A stretch of DNA of 8,697 nt from an uncultured Bacillota bacterium (lineage in GTDB: Bacteria; Bacillota_I; Bacilli_A; Erysipelotrichales; Erysipelotrichaceae), in NCBI GenBank assembly GCA_900321955.1, contig ONXX01000046.1, positions 1-8,697 of the forward strand, given 5' to 3'. The number at the start of each line of letters is the position of its first letter. The stretch's first letter is position 1. The notes under the pieces are model-generated. The model was not told the DNA's origin. It searched no databases and worked only from the letters and a program-made list of their open reading frames with translations. Positions 1 to 6,713 of this stretch are shown piece after piece. Made by a program: the position numbers and the translations under genes.

Positions 1-253
1 TTTGAACCAATTCATGATCCATCGGCCGATCATAGATGAAGTCCCCTTCATAGTAAGCCAGGGTGCCGTTGTTGGTGATGAAACCATCGGCCAGATCCCC
101 AAAATGTTTCCTGGCATAGGAAACATTGCGGCCGGTACACAAAAAGACCTTGTGTCCGTTTTCCCTCAAAAGAGAAAGGCCCTTTCTGGCGCTGTCGGGG
201 ATCCAGGTACCGATTGCCAGTGTCTGGTCAATGTCAAAGAAGACGATGGCCAT
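1..253 (-). CDS. HAD-superfamily (Cof-like) phosphatase, 3' end cut by window edge
   Basis: The 84 N-terminal codons are present and the rest lies beyond base 1. The protein opens with the HAD motif I as FFDIDQTLA, with nucleophile D7 and acid/base D9. Motif II is the threonine of FLCTGRN (T40), followed by FITNNGT (59-64), the segment that in Cof-type HADs follows the second strand. This pattern is typical of cytosolic Mg-dependent sugar-phosphate or nucleotide phosphatases of the Cof/YbiV type; the substrate cannot be read from the sequence. The ATG lies 3 bases after the TAA of the upstream peptidase gene and has no clear Shine-Dalgarno sequence, so translation is probably coupled to that gene. 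The family call is firm; the specific function is unknown. Confidence 0.85.
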   Translation of the reverse strand, partial: MAIVFFDIDQTLAIGTWIPDSARKGLSLLRENGHKVFLCTGRNVSYARKHFGDLADGFITNNGTLAYYEGDFIYDRPMDHELVQ

Positions 254-256
254 GGT

Positions 257-1600
257 TTATACGCAATGGTAGGCGATGCGCACATCTTCCATATAGGAGA
301 TGCGGTCTCCCTTATGGAAATTCCGGTTGGTGCCAATGTAGACAGCGGCAACCTTGTTGTTGCGCTCATCCTCTTCACTGTCCAGATCGTGCAAAGCAAC
401 GCTGCGCACATTCAGCAAGCCCAGTTCAAACAATTCCATCTCGATATCTTCGATGTCCTTGCCGACATAGTAGGAAGGAGGATTCGGTAAACGCAGTGTT
501 CCAGGATGTCTTTCATCATCCTCTTCATCGCTGTATGGATGATAGTAGGTCAAAGTGATCGGCGTGCCTCTTTCATACCAGTCGGTATCCTTGAAATCCT
601 TCTTGCCGTTAATCGTCGCATCAGTGATGTCATTATCGCCATAGAAGATATTCGGCTCGCTCTTTCTTTCCAGTTTCACTGAGAAGCCCAGATCTTCCAT
701 CTTCTTTTTCATCTCATCGACATTCTTGCCGACCAGTTCATCATGATTCACAGAAGCCATGAACTGCCTTGGGGAAATGCCGGCCTCCAAGCTGTCCATA
801 TATTCCTTGGCCCGGCTGAATTCCTCACTCTTTGCCCACTCATCGGCCTCTAAAGCACGCAAGGCGTTGTTTGGATGGGAGTTGTTTCTGAATAAGGCAA
901 ACTCCATCGAACGTCTGGAAGAGTCATCCTTGATGATGTCCCTGTATTCTCTCGCCTGATTCAAGAATTCCTTTGGATCGGCAAAGTCGGCAATGCGCTT
1001 GTCATAGCCGGCAAAACGCATGCACATCTCCACTAATTTATCGGCATTGCCGTCACACAATATGGCAGCACGGTCGGCAGAGAATTCCGAACAGCGCATC
1101 CAATAGGCAAAGGCCGAACGAAGAGGGATCGTCAGCAAGGCCGCCAGACCACCGCCCATCAACAACATCAGCGATCCGTTGAAGATCATCTGTCCCATCG
1201 TACGGTATAAGACATGATGGCAGGCAATATGGCCGCACTCATGTGCCAAGACTGTCGGGATCAGCTCTTCCGGCATCGTTTCCAGAAGACCGGAAGTCAA
1301 GACGATGCAAGGCTTGTCATCGCCTGAAGTGTAGGCATTGGGCATGACATTGAGCGTCAGATAAAGATCCGGCACCTCGATGTCGAGTTTCTTGCAGATG
1401 GGGATCAACATGTCATGATACTTTTTCAATTGCTTGTCTGTAATGCGGATGTTGGTCGACATGTTCTGCACATCCAGCATCTTTTCGTTGAAGGCCTTGA
1501 TGAAGGCCTTTGTCACCTGCGCAAAACCAGGCAAAGATTCCAGGGCATCCAAAGCTGCCTTGTCCGATTCGTGTAAGAAGATATCTTTGTTGATACTCAT
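257..1600 (-). CDS. M48-family zinc metallopeptidase with two C-terminal PASTA-like repeats
   Basis: A 447-residue protein. The zinc-binding HECGH motif is at 120-124 (ligands H120 and H124, catalytic E121), and the third ligand is E172 in the M48 signature SEFSADRAA (171-179). A hydrophobic stretch at about 138-160 between the motifs could be one membrane segment or a buried helix pair; there is no signal peptide. The catalytic part ends near residue 285. Two repeats follow, about 286-353 and 373-445, each starting with VGK(N/D)(V/I)(D/E) and a leucine-rich helix ending in LG(F/L), and closing with a strand ending in YH. This is a PASTA-like fold seen as a tail on various Bacillota proteins. 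An acidic linker (357-364) separates them. The start is supported by an AGAAAGGGAAT ribosome binding site about 9 bases upstream. It is the first gene of a unit with the HAD gene. Likely a membrane-associated or cytosolic protease; substrate unknown. Confidence 0.9.
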   Translation of the reverse strand: MSINKDIFLHESDKAALDALESLPGFAQVTKAFIKAFNEKMLDVQNMSTNIRITDKQLKKYHDMLIPICKKLDIEVPDLYLTLNVMPNAYTSGDDKPCIVLTSGLLETMPEELIPTVLAHECGHIACHHVLYRTMGQMIFNGSLMLLMGGGLAALLTIPLRSAFAYWMRCSEFSADRAAILCDGNADKLVEMCMRFAGYDKRIADFADPKEFLNQAREYRDIIKDDSSRRSMEFALFRNNSHPNNALRALEADEWAKSEEFSRAKEYMDSLEAGISPRQFMASVNHDELVGKNVDEMKKKMEDLGFSVKLERKSEPNIFYGDNDITDATINGKKDFKDTDWYERGTPITLTYYHPYSDEEDDERHPGTLRLPNPPSYYVGKDIEDIEMELFELGLLNVRSVALHDLDSEEDERNNKVAAVYIGTNRNFHKGDRISYMEDVRIAYHCV

Positions 1601-1659
1601 TTCTCTATTCCCTTTCTATGATCTGATGATTTCATTCCATGAAGGATCTTCTAATTTCT

Positions 1660-1665
1660 ATTTTA
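1660..1665 (-). promoter_or_regulatory. Candidate -10 box for the M48-HAD unit
   Basis: On the minus strand TAAAAT lies about 60 bases upstream of the peptidase ATG, which would give a leader of roughly 53 bases carrying the GAAAGGG ribosome binding site. No good -35 box sits 16-18 bases further upstream, so this is a tentative call. The rest of the 138-base divergent gap (1601-1738) holds only short AT-rich dyads and the opposite promoter. Confidence 0.3.
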
Positions 1666-1703
1666 CACTCTTGTCCTTGATTCATCATTCTTCCCAAGAT
1701 CTC

Positions 1704-1732
1704 TTAAGAAAGTCCTTCTGATCTGCTAAGAT
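1704..1732 (+). promoter_or_regulatory. Extended -10 promoter giving a probable leaderless exonuclease mRNA
   Basis: The -35 candidate TTAAGA (1704-1709) is followed by a 17-base spacer and TAAGAT (1727-1732) preceded by TGC, an extended -10 arrangement. Counting from the -10 places the transcription start at about 1739, which is the first base of the GTG start codon. The -35 lies within an 8-bp palindrome, TCTTAAGA (1702-1709). Each box matches consensus at 4 of 6 positions, so the promoter itself is an inference. Confidence 0.45.
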
Positions 1733-1738
1733 AACAAT

Positions 1739-2491
1739 GTGAAATACTACATTGATTTTGAAGCATCGGAAAACGAAAAGAAGATCATCTCGGTCGGCGT
1801 CTTAAGAGAAGATGGGGAAGAATTCTATTCGCTTGTCTATAGCGACGATCCGATCACGCCGCGCATTGAAGAAATCACCGGCATCAGCCAGGAAGAAGTC
1901 GATCAGGCCCCTTCTTCTAAAGAGGTCTTTGAAAAACTCTTTGACTGGTGCATGGAAAAAGAAGATCTGCCGGAATTTGTCAATTATGGGGATGGCGATC
2001 TCGATTTTGTCTACAACAACTTCTTATCCGCAACTACCTTGAAAGAAGCGGCGATGTTGAGCTTTCTGTATATGAATATGTATGACTGCTCGCAAGAACT
2101 GAAAGACTTCTTCTACGTCAATAAGACCATCTCTTTAGAAAAACTGGGCAAGTATTTCGATCATTCCATGGGCGAACAGAATCACAACGCCCTGGACGAT
2201 GCCAAGCTTTTGAAGATGGTCTACGACAAGATGAAAAGCGGCGAGCGAAACTTCGATGCCTTCTTGGAATACGTCGATCCCCACCGTTATCCCGACCAGG
2301 TCAGAAAAGTCCTGCGCTTGAACGGAAATACGGTCCTGGAAGAATACGAGAATCTCAAAGAAGCCGTCAATTGGATTAAAAAACAGCCCAACGACAAGGG
2401 CCCGAAATATCTTCAGAACGCCGAAGAAAAAATCAAACACGCAGCCAAAAATGCCTCCAGATACTTTGGCTGCAACTGGCGCATCCTCTAA
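1739..2491 (+). CDS. DEDDh 3'-5' exonuclease with C-terminal NUMOD1-like module
   Basis: A 250-residue protein. Exo I is YIDFEAS with metal ligands D6 and E8. Exo II is probably D87 in NYGDGDLDF (the YGxxD form resembles the WGxxD of ERI-1/KapD-type exonucleases). Exo III is NHNALDDA with H149 and D154, five residues apart as in DnaQ. All five catalytic residues are present, so an active, metal-dependent nuclease acting on RNA or DNA 3' ends is expected. Residues about 190-250 form an extra module: NGNTVLEEYENLKEAVNWI, a lysine-rich stretch, then an I..A..A....YFG..WR ending. This resembles the NUMOD1-type DNA-binding modules of homing endonucleases (inference). The GTG start is forced because an in-frame TAA sits at 1727-1729, only nine bases upstream, and no Shine-Dalgarno fits. 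Exonuclease call firm, tail call tentative. Confidence 0.88.
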   Translation: MKYYIDFEASENEKKIISVGVLREDGEEFYSLVYSDDPITPRIEEITGISQEEVDQAPSSKEVFEKLFDWCMEKEDLPEFVNYGDGDLDFVYNNFLSATTLKEAAMLSFLYMNMYDCSQELKDFFYVNKTISLEKLGKYFDHSMGEQNHNALDDAKLLKMVYDKMKSGERNFDAFLEYVDPHRYPDQVRKVLRLNGNTVLEEYENLKEAVNWIKKQPNDKGPKYLQNAEEKIKHAAKNASRYFGCNWRIL

Positions 2492-2494
2492 TAC

Positions 2495-2525
2495 AAAAGG
2501 CAGCTGTCAAATGACAGCTGCTTTC
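2495..2525. terminator. Bidirectional intrinsic terminator between exonuclease and kbl
   Basis: A perfect 10-bp stem (GCAGCTGTCA at 2500-2509 with TGACAGCTGC at 2512-2521) separates two convergent genes. It is flanked by AAAA on the left and TTT on the right, so it can terminate from both sides. It begins 8 bases after the exonuclease stop and ends 3 bases from the kbl stop. Confidence 0.85.
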
Positions 2526-3721
2526 TATCTGTTTTCAATCTCTTTTCTGGTTTCAATCAGCGACTTCACGACAAAGTCGATGTCTTCCTTGGAATGGTTG
2601 GCACAGACCTGCGTACGGATACGGGCCTTGCCTTTCGGCACGACCGGATAGGAAAAGGCCACCACATAGATGCCTTTTTCCCGCATCTTTGCCGCATATT
2701 CACCCGCCAGCTTTTCCTCATACAACATGATCGGCACGATCGGATGGGTACCGTCAATGATGTCAAAACCGTTTTCCTTGAGCTTTTCACGATAATACTG
2801 TGTGATCTCCATCAGGTGCTTTCTCAAGCCATCACTCTCCGACAACATATCGAAGAGCTCGATGCTGGCTCCGGCAATCGCCGGTGCCAACGTGTTGGAG
2901 AAGAGATATGGACGGCTTCTTTGGCGAAGCAGGTCGATGATCTCTTTGCGTCCGGACGTATAACCGCCGGAAGCACCGCCCAGGGCCTTGCCTAAGGTGC
3001 CGGTGATGACATCGACTCTTCCCTGTACCCCGCAATACTCCACGGAACCGCCGCCGTTTTCACCGATGAAACCGGCCGCATGGGAATCATCCACCATGAC
3101 TAAAGCACCGAATTCATCGGCCAGGTCACAGATTCCCTTGAGGTTGCAGATGATGCCGTCCATCGAGAAGACACCATCGGTGGCGATCATCTTGATGCGG
3201 GCACCGTTTTGATCGGCCTCTTCCAGTTTGGCGCGCAGATCGACCATATCGTTGTTTTTATAGCGGTAGCGTTTCGCCTTACACAGACGCACGCCGTCGA
3301 TGATCGAGGCATGATTGAATTCATCGGAAATGATCGCATCCTGTTCACCTAAAAGCGTCTCAAACAAACCGCCGTTGGCATCAAAACAGGAAGAATAGAG
3401 AATGGTATCCTCGGTCTTTAAGAAGGCCGAGATCTTTCTTTCCAGGGTCTTGTGAATATCCTGCGTACCGCAGATGAAACGCACGGAAGCCAAGCCATAG
3501 CCCTTTTCATCATAGGTCTTCTTGGCTGCCTCGATCAGGCGCTTGTCATTGCCTAAACCGAGGTAGTTGTTGGCACACATGTTCAATAATTTTTCGCCGT
3601 TTTCCATGACGATGTAAGCGCCCTGCGGGGAAACATAAGGTGCTTCGGCCTTGAACAGACCGGCTTCCTTTATTTCCTCAACGGTATCGGCGTAATACTT
3701 TAATGCTTCTTTCTGGTTCAT
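2525..3721 (-). CDS. kbl: Glycine C-acetyltransferase (2-amino-3-ketobutyrate CoA ligase)
   Basis: A 398-residue PLP enzyme, the same length as E. coli Kbl. It cleaves 2-amino-3-ketobutyrate with CoA to glycine and acetyl-CoA, the second step of threonine breakdown, in the cytosol. The Schiff-base lysine is K245 in GTLGKALGG. The cofactor site also shows FNHAS with H137, the VDDSHAAG motif with D211 and H214, and S186. R369 in RIRTQ matches the substrate carboxylate-binding arginine of the alpha-oxoamine synthase family. The start codon overlaps the tdh stop as ATGA, and a strong AAGGTGG site lies 7 bases upstream inside tdh. The tdh neighbour distinguishes it from other alpha-oxoamine synthases such as BioF or HemA. 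It ends in TAG, 3 bases before the shared terminator. Confidence 0.96.
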   Translation of the reverse strand: MNQKEALKYYADTVEEIKEAGLFKAEAPYVSPQGAYIVMENGEKLLNMCANNYLGLGNDKRLIEAAKKTYDEKGYGLASVRFICGTQDIHKTLERKISAFLKTEDTILYSSCFDANGGLFETLLGEQDAIISDEFNHASIIDGVRLCKAKRYRYKNNDMVDLRAKLEEADQNGARIKMIATDGVFSMDGIICNLKGICDLADEFGALVMVDDSHAAGFIGENGGGSVEYCGVQGRVDVITGTLGKALGGASGGYTSGRKEIIDLLRQRSRPYLFSNTLAPAIAGASIELFDMLSESDGLRKHLMEITQYYREKLKENGFDIIDGTHPIVPIMLYEEKLAGEYAAKMREKGIYVVAFSYPVVPKGKARIRTQVCANHSKEDIDFVVKSLIETRKEIENR

Positions 3722-4782
3722 AACTGTTCCACCTTATCTATATTCGTCCAATCCAGGATGACCTTTCCCGAATTGCCTGACAGCATTGCATCAAAACCCT
3801 TCTGATAATCGGTTATATCGAAACGGTGGGTGATGATCTTGGAGATATCCAAGCCCGCTTCGATCATCGTCGTCATCTTATACCAGGTATCCCAGACCTT
3901 GCGTCCGTAAATGCCCTTCAGATTGAGACCCGAGAAGATGATCTTTTCCATGTCCACTTTCGTATTGTCCGGCAATAAGCCTAACAGAGCGATATTGCCG
4001 CCGTTTTTCATATTGTGGACCATCTGGTTCAAAGCCGAAGGCGCACCCGACATTTCCAGTCCGACATCAAAGCCTTCGCTCATGCCTAGTTCTGCCATCA
4101 CATCTTCCAGTTTTTCATTTTTCAAATTGACCGTTCTGGTCGCACCCATGGTGGTCGCCATATTCAGACGATACTCGTTGAAATCAGTCACTACGACATG
4201 TCTGGCACCGGAAAACTTGACAATGGCCGCAGCCATACAGCCGATCGGACCCGCCCCGGTGATCAATACATCTTCACCCAGGACCGGATAGGTCAAGGCA
4301 GTGTGGGTGGCGTTGCCGTACGGATCAAAGATCGCATAGAGCTCTTCATCGATATTCGGTCTGGTCTTCCAGACATTGACGTAAGGGATGACCAGATATT
4401 CCGCAAAGGCACCGTTGCGGTTGACACCGACGCCCTTGGCATTCCGGCAGTTTTCCTTGTGTCCTTCCAGACAGTTGCGGCACTTGCCGCAGGTGATGTG
4501 TCCCTCGCCCGAAACGATATCGCCGACATTGAAGCCTCTGGCTCCCTGGCCGACTTCCACGACCTCGCCGACATATTCATGGCCAATGGTCAGTCCCGGC
4601 ACGATGGTCTTCTGTGCCCACTTGTTCCACTGGTAGATATGCACATCGGTTCCGCAGATCGCCGTCTTCTTGATCTTGATCTTGACGTCGTTGTAGCCGA
4701 CTTCCGGGATCGGAACCCGTTTTGCCCATATACCGACTTCCGGCTTTTCCTTCACCAGAGCCCACATTGTTTGATTATCCAT
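3718..4782 (-). CDS. tdh: L-threonine 3-dehydrogenase (zinc, NAD-dependent)
   Basis: A 354-residue medium-chain dehydrogenase that oxidises L-threonine to 2-amino-3-ketobutyrate with NAD. In this numbering the catalytic site is TAICGTDVH (zinc ligand C43, relay T45 and H48) plus GHEY (H68, E69). The structural zinc site is C98, C101, C104 and C112 in [11 protein letters not shown]. The Rossmann loop GAGPIG is at 176-181, with acidic D200 selecting NAD. Sequence from VGVNR to the end tracks E. coli Tdh closely. I chose the ATG at 4782: it has an AGAGGA site 10 bases upstream and its MWALVKEK segment aligns with the E. coli N-terminus. An in-frame ATG at 4806, with an AGGTGG site, would add 8 residues but overlaps a perfect TATAAT. 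The C-terminus is about nine residues longer than in E. coli and carries the kbl ribosome binding site. Confidence 0.95.
   Translation of the reverse strand: MDNQTMWALVKEKPEVGIWAKRVPIPEVGYNDVKIKIKKTAICGTDVHIYQWNKWAQKTIVPGLTIGHEYVGEVVEVGQGARGFNVGDIVSGEGHITCGKCRNCLEGHKENCRNAKGVGVNRNGAFAEYLVIPYVNVWKTRPNIDEELYAIFDPYGNATHTALTYPVLGEDVLITGAGPIGCMAAAIVKFSGARHVVVTDFNEYRLNMATTMGATRTVNLKNEKLEDVMAELGMSEGFDVGLEMSGAPSALNQMVHNMKNGGNIALLGLLPDNTKVDMEKIIFSGLNLKGIYGRKVWDTWYKMTTMIEAGLDISKIITHRFDITDYQKGFDAMLSGNSGKVILDWTNIDKVEQL
3729..3735 (-). promoter_or_regulatory. Ribosome binding site of kbl inside the tdh tail
   Basis: AAGGTGG on the minus strand, 7 bases before the kbl ATG, encodes part of the last codons of tdh (K-V-E). 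It supports the kbl start and shows that kbl has its own strong initiation site in addition to ATGA coupling. Confidence 0.8.
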
Positions 4783-4797
4783 AGTTTTATTTCCTCT

Positions 4798-4835
4798 TGT
4801 CTTCATTATAACCCACCTGAAAATTCATGAAGACA
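4798..4835. repeat. 9-bp inverted repeat bracketing the tdh promoter
   Basis: TGTCTTCAT (4798-4806) and ATGAAGACA (4827-4835) are perfect inverted repeats 20 bases apart. The left arm overlaps the -10 and start region and the right arm covers the -35 of the tdh promoter. The placement suggests an operator for a dimeric regulator binding both arms, but no regulator gene lies in the window. Confidence 0.5.
4805..4833 (-). promoter_or_regulatory. Candidate tdh-kbl promoter
   Basis: A perfect TATAAT reads on the minus strand at 4810-4805, with a weak -35 (TCTTCA, 4833-4828) 17 bases away. Transcription would start near 4798, giving a 16-base leader that contains AGAGGA ahead of the ATG at 4782. 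The weak -35 beside a perfect -10 suggests activator dependence (inference). Confidence 0.5.
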
Positions 4836-4872
4836 CAAAATAGTCTGCTTATATTCACAAGCCAAAATAGCG

Positions 4873-4878
4873 TAATAT
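4873..4878 (+). promoter_or_regulatory. Candidate -10 box of the CotH-family gene
   Basis: TAATAT lies 21 bases before the ATG at 4900. No convincing -35 is visible 17 bases upstream, and the ribosome binding site (AGAAAGCG) is weak. An alternative -10 is CAAAAT at 4863-4868. The promoter would lie back to back with that of tdh. Confidence 0.3.
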
Positions 4879-4899
4879 GAAGATAGAAAGCGTGATGAC

Positions 4900-6285
4900 A
4901 TGAAAAAAATAATGTTCCTCTTATTGATCCTGTTTCTTTCCGCTGCCTGCGAAAAGAAGGAAACAAGTGAATTTGATGATTATGCCAAAACGATCTTTCG
5001 TACATCCTTTGTCCACCGAGTCGATGTGAAGGTCAGCGAGGAAGACTATGCCGATCTTTTGAAAAATCCGACCGACAAGACCCAATACACCGTCGATATC
5101 ACAATTGACGACGATCTCTATAAAGAAGTATCCTTTTCCACCAAAGGCAATTCCAGCCTCTATTTTGTTGCCGATGATCCAAACAGTGACCGCTACAGCT
5201 ACAAGATCAATTTCTCTAAAAACCGCAAGGACCAGACCTGTCATGGCCTTGATAAGCTGAATCTCAACAACATGTTTGAAGACGCCACCTATATGAAGGA
5301 TTTCATGAGCTATGATATGTTCCGCTATGCCGGTGTTGATACGCCGCTGCTGGCGTATTGCTTCATTACAATCAATGGCGTTGATCACGGACTCTACGTC
5401 ATGGTGGAAGACATCGACACAAGCTTTCTGATCCGTTACCACAAGAACGATGGTTTCCTGTACAAACCGCAAGCCGATCTTGACTTGAACATCGAAGACG
5501 TCGCCAAGATCGAAGCGGAAGGTCTCAATTTCGATGTGGAAACCAACGGCGCTGATTTCAAATATATCGACGATGATCCCAAGAGTTATTCCGACATCTT
5601 CGAAAACAACGTCACCAAAACCAATGAAGAGTCCGAAAAAAGAATCATAGAATCGATCAAATCCTTAAATGAAGGAAAAGATCTTGAAAAATATCTGGAC
5701 ACCGATGAGCTGATCCGCTACTTTGCCGTACAGAGCGCTCTGATGAACTACGACGGCTACATCGGACCGATGCTGCACAACTATTTCTTATACGAAAGAG
5801 GAGGCCGTCTGGCCCTCTTCCCCTGGGATTTCAACGCCTCTTTCATGACCTTCACTCACATCTGGCCGGAGGATATCGAAGAAGATCCGACCCCTTATGT
5901 CAACTTCGGCATCGATACACCGTTGTATCTGACGAAGGCAGAAGAGCGCCCGATGTGGAAGTGGATTGAAGAAAATGAAGACTATCGTCAGAAATACCAT
6001 GAGGCGATGTCTGAGATCCTCGATACCTTTTTCACCTCCGGCCATTTTGAAAAGAAAGTTGACCAGCTGTATCAGATGCTTCGTCCTTACGTGGCAAAAG
6101 ATCCTTCCGCCTTCTATACGGTCGAAGAGTTTGATCAGGCCTGCAAGGCCTTAAAGATGTTCGGCAGACTGCGATACGAAAGCATTCAAAAACAGCTGAA
6201 CGGCAACTTATCCACCTACAACGACCTTCAGGATCCCAAAGAGTGGATCGATGCCTCTTCCCTGTGCCTGGGTGACATGCAGTGA
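4900..6285 (+). CDS. CotH-kinase-family lipoprotein
   Basis: A 461-residue protein. Residues 1-17 (MKKIMFLLLILFLSAAC) form a short lipoprotein signal with probable lipidated C17; the box SAAC has serine rather than leucine at -3, so it is slightly irregular. The mature part follows the CotH kinase layout: an N-terminal beta region with FSTKGNSS (79-86), NLNNMFEDATYMKDF (121-135), GLYVMVEDID (164-173), GFLYKPQ (185-191), and the catalytic core with YDGY (D285), LHNYFLYE (292-299) and FPWDFN (D310). D285 and D310 occupy the positions of the catalytic aspartates known from Bacillus CotH. That protein phosphorylates spore coat proteins; here the likely place of action is the outer face of the membrane, with unknown substrate. 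It stands alone, divergent from tdh. Family call firm, kinase activity inferred. Confidence 0.88.
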   Translation: MKKIMFLLLILFLSAACEKKETSEFDDYAKTIFRTSFVHRVDVKVSEEDYADLLKNPTDKTQYTVDITIDDDLYKEVSFSTKGNSSLYFVADDPNSDRYSYKINFSKNRKDQTCHGLDKLNLNNMFEDATYMKDFMSYDMFRYAGVDTPLLAYCFITINGVDHGLYVMVEDIDTSFLIRYHKNDGFLYKPQADLDLNIEDVAKIEAEGLNFDVETNGADFKYIDDDPKSYSDIFENNVTKTNEESEKRIIESIKSLNEGKDLEKYLDTDELIRYFAVQSALMNYDGYIGPMLHNYFLYERGGRLALFPWDFNASFMTFTHIWPEDIEEDPTPYVNFGIDTPLYLTKAEERPMWKWIEENEDYRQKYHEAMSEILDTFFTSGHFEKKVDQLYQMLRPYVAKDPSAFYTVEEFDQACKALKMFGRLRYESIQKQLNGNLSTYNDLQDPKEWIDASSLCLGDMQ

Positions 6286-6303
6286 AAAACAATCCATACA
6301 AAC

Positions 6304-6327
6304 AAAAAAGAAGGATTTCTCCTTCTT
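6304..6327 (-). terminator. Intrinsic terminator of the acidic-protein gene, overlapping its stop codon
   Basis: An 8-bp perfect stem (AAGAAGGA 6308-6315 with TCCTTCTT 6320-6327, loop of four) is followed on the minus strand by a T6 run. Its first arm includes two bases of the TAA stop (6328-6326). It may also slow plus-strand transcription leaving the CotH gene, but that side has only a broken T run. Confidence 0.8.
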
Positions 6328-6652
6328 ATTCGTCATCATCAAATTCCATCTCAAGGGGAGCTTCATCTTCAAACTCCGCTTCTTCCTCTTCTTCCTCTTC
6401 CTCAAACTCATCCATATAGGTGCGGACCTTTGATTCCACGACCTCTTTGTCTTTGGCGGAAGAAGCGATTTCCTTATGAAGTTCTTCCAGGGTCTCTTCA
6501 TCCATTTCCAGAAGGTTTTCTGCCTTGGCCAGAGGAATCGAAATCTCCTGGAAACGGGTGAATGTCACTCTTAATTCGCCCTTTTCCACACCTACGATCT
6601 GACCAACCAGTCCACTTGCTTTTGAGCGGATCGTTTTACCTTTAAGACTCAT
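6326..6652 (-). CDS. Small protein of unknown function with basic N-terminal domain and strongly acidic tail
   Basis: A 108-residue protein without signal peptide or membrane segment. Residues 1-45 (starting MSLKGKTIRSKASGLVGQIV) look like a small beta-barrel of SH3/KOW type: a GKTI..K..G..G start, a VEKGELRVTF hairpin and EISIPLAKAENLL. Residues 50-75 look helical (EETLEELHKEI). The tail from about 80 is almost entirely Glu and Asp, including eight consecutive Glu at 84-91, and ends DDDE. Acidic tails of this kind occur in nucleic-acid mimics and in the delta subunit of RNA polymerase, but no family is recognised. It has its own strong promoter and terminator, so it is probably well expressed. 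The AAGGAG site lies about 12 bases before the ATG, rather far. Known here only as a hypothetical protein. Confidence 0.75.
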   Translation of the reverse strand: MSLKGKTIRSKASGLVGQIVGVEKGELRVTFTRFQEISIPLAKAENLLEMDEETLEELHKEIASSAKDKEVVESKVRTYMDEFEEEEEEEEAEFEDEAPLEMEFDDDE

Positions 6653-6684
6653 ATACTATCTCGTCTCCTTGCTGCACGCTATTA

Positions 6685-6713
6685 ATAATATGGAAAACCC
6701 TATAGGGAGTCAA
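6685..6713 (-). promoter_or_regulatory. Strong sigma-A-type promoter of the acidic-protein gene
   Basis: On the minus strand TTGACT (6713-6708), a 17-base spacer and TATTAT (6690-6685) form the best promoter in the window, with 5 of 6 consensus matches in each box. Start would be near 6678, giving a leader of about 26 bases. The spacer contains the perfect palindrome CCCTATAGGG (6698-6707) and the -35 lies inside a second small dyad. Confidence 0.75.

Noticed and set aside
2..490. Long plus-strand open frame at the left edge
   Set aside because: It lies antisense to the HAD and M48 genes, whose motifs are intact; the frame has no recognisable motif and crosses two real genes.
4783..4806. Upstream ATG at 4806 as the tdh start
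   Set aside because: It has a fair AGGTGG site, but the ATG overlaps a perfect TATAAT and alignment with E. coli Tdh needs none of the extra residues. Kept only as an alternative.
4198..4830. Plus-strand open frame of about 210 codons antisense to tdh
   Set aside because: It mirrors a fully conserved dehydrogenase on the other strand and has no own ribosome binding site or family features.
5824..5835. WDFN in the CotH protein as evidence for a dead kinase
   Set aside because: Asn after WDx is, as far as I recall, common in this family, and the catalytic aspartate of WD is kept, so inactivity cannot be claimed.
6380..6403. CTC/TTC tandem repeat as a structural repeat
   Set aside because: It is the poly-Glu coding tract of the acidic protein with mixed GAA and GAG codons, not an independent repeat element.
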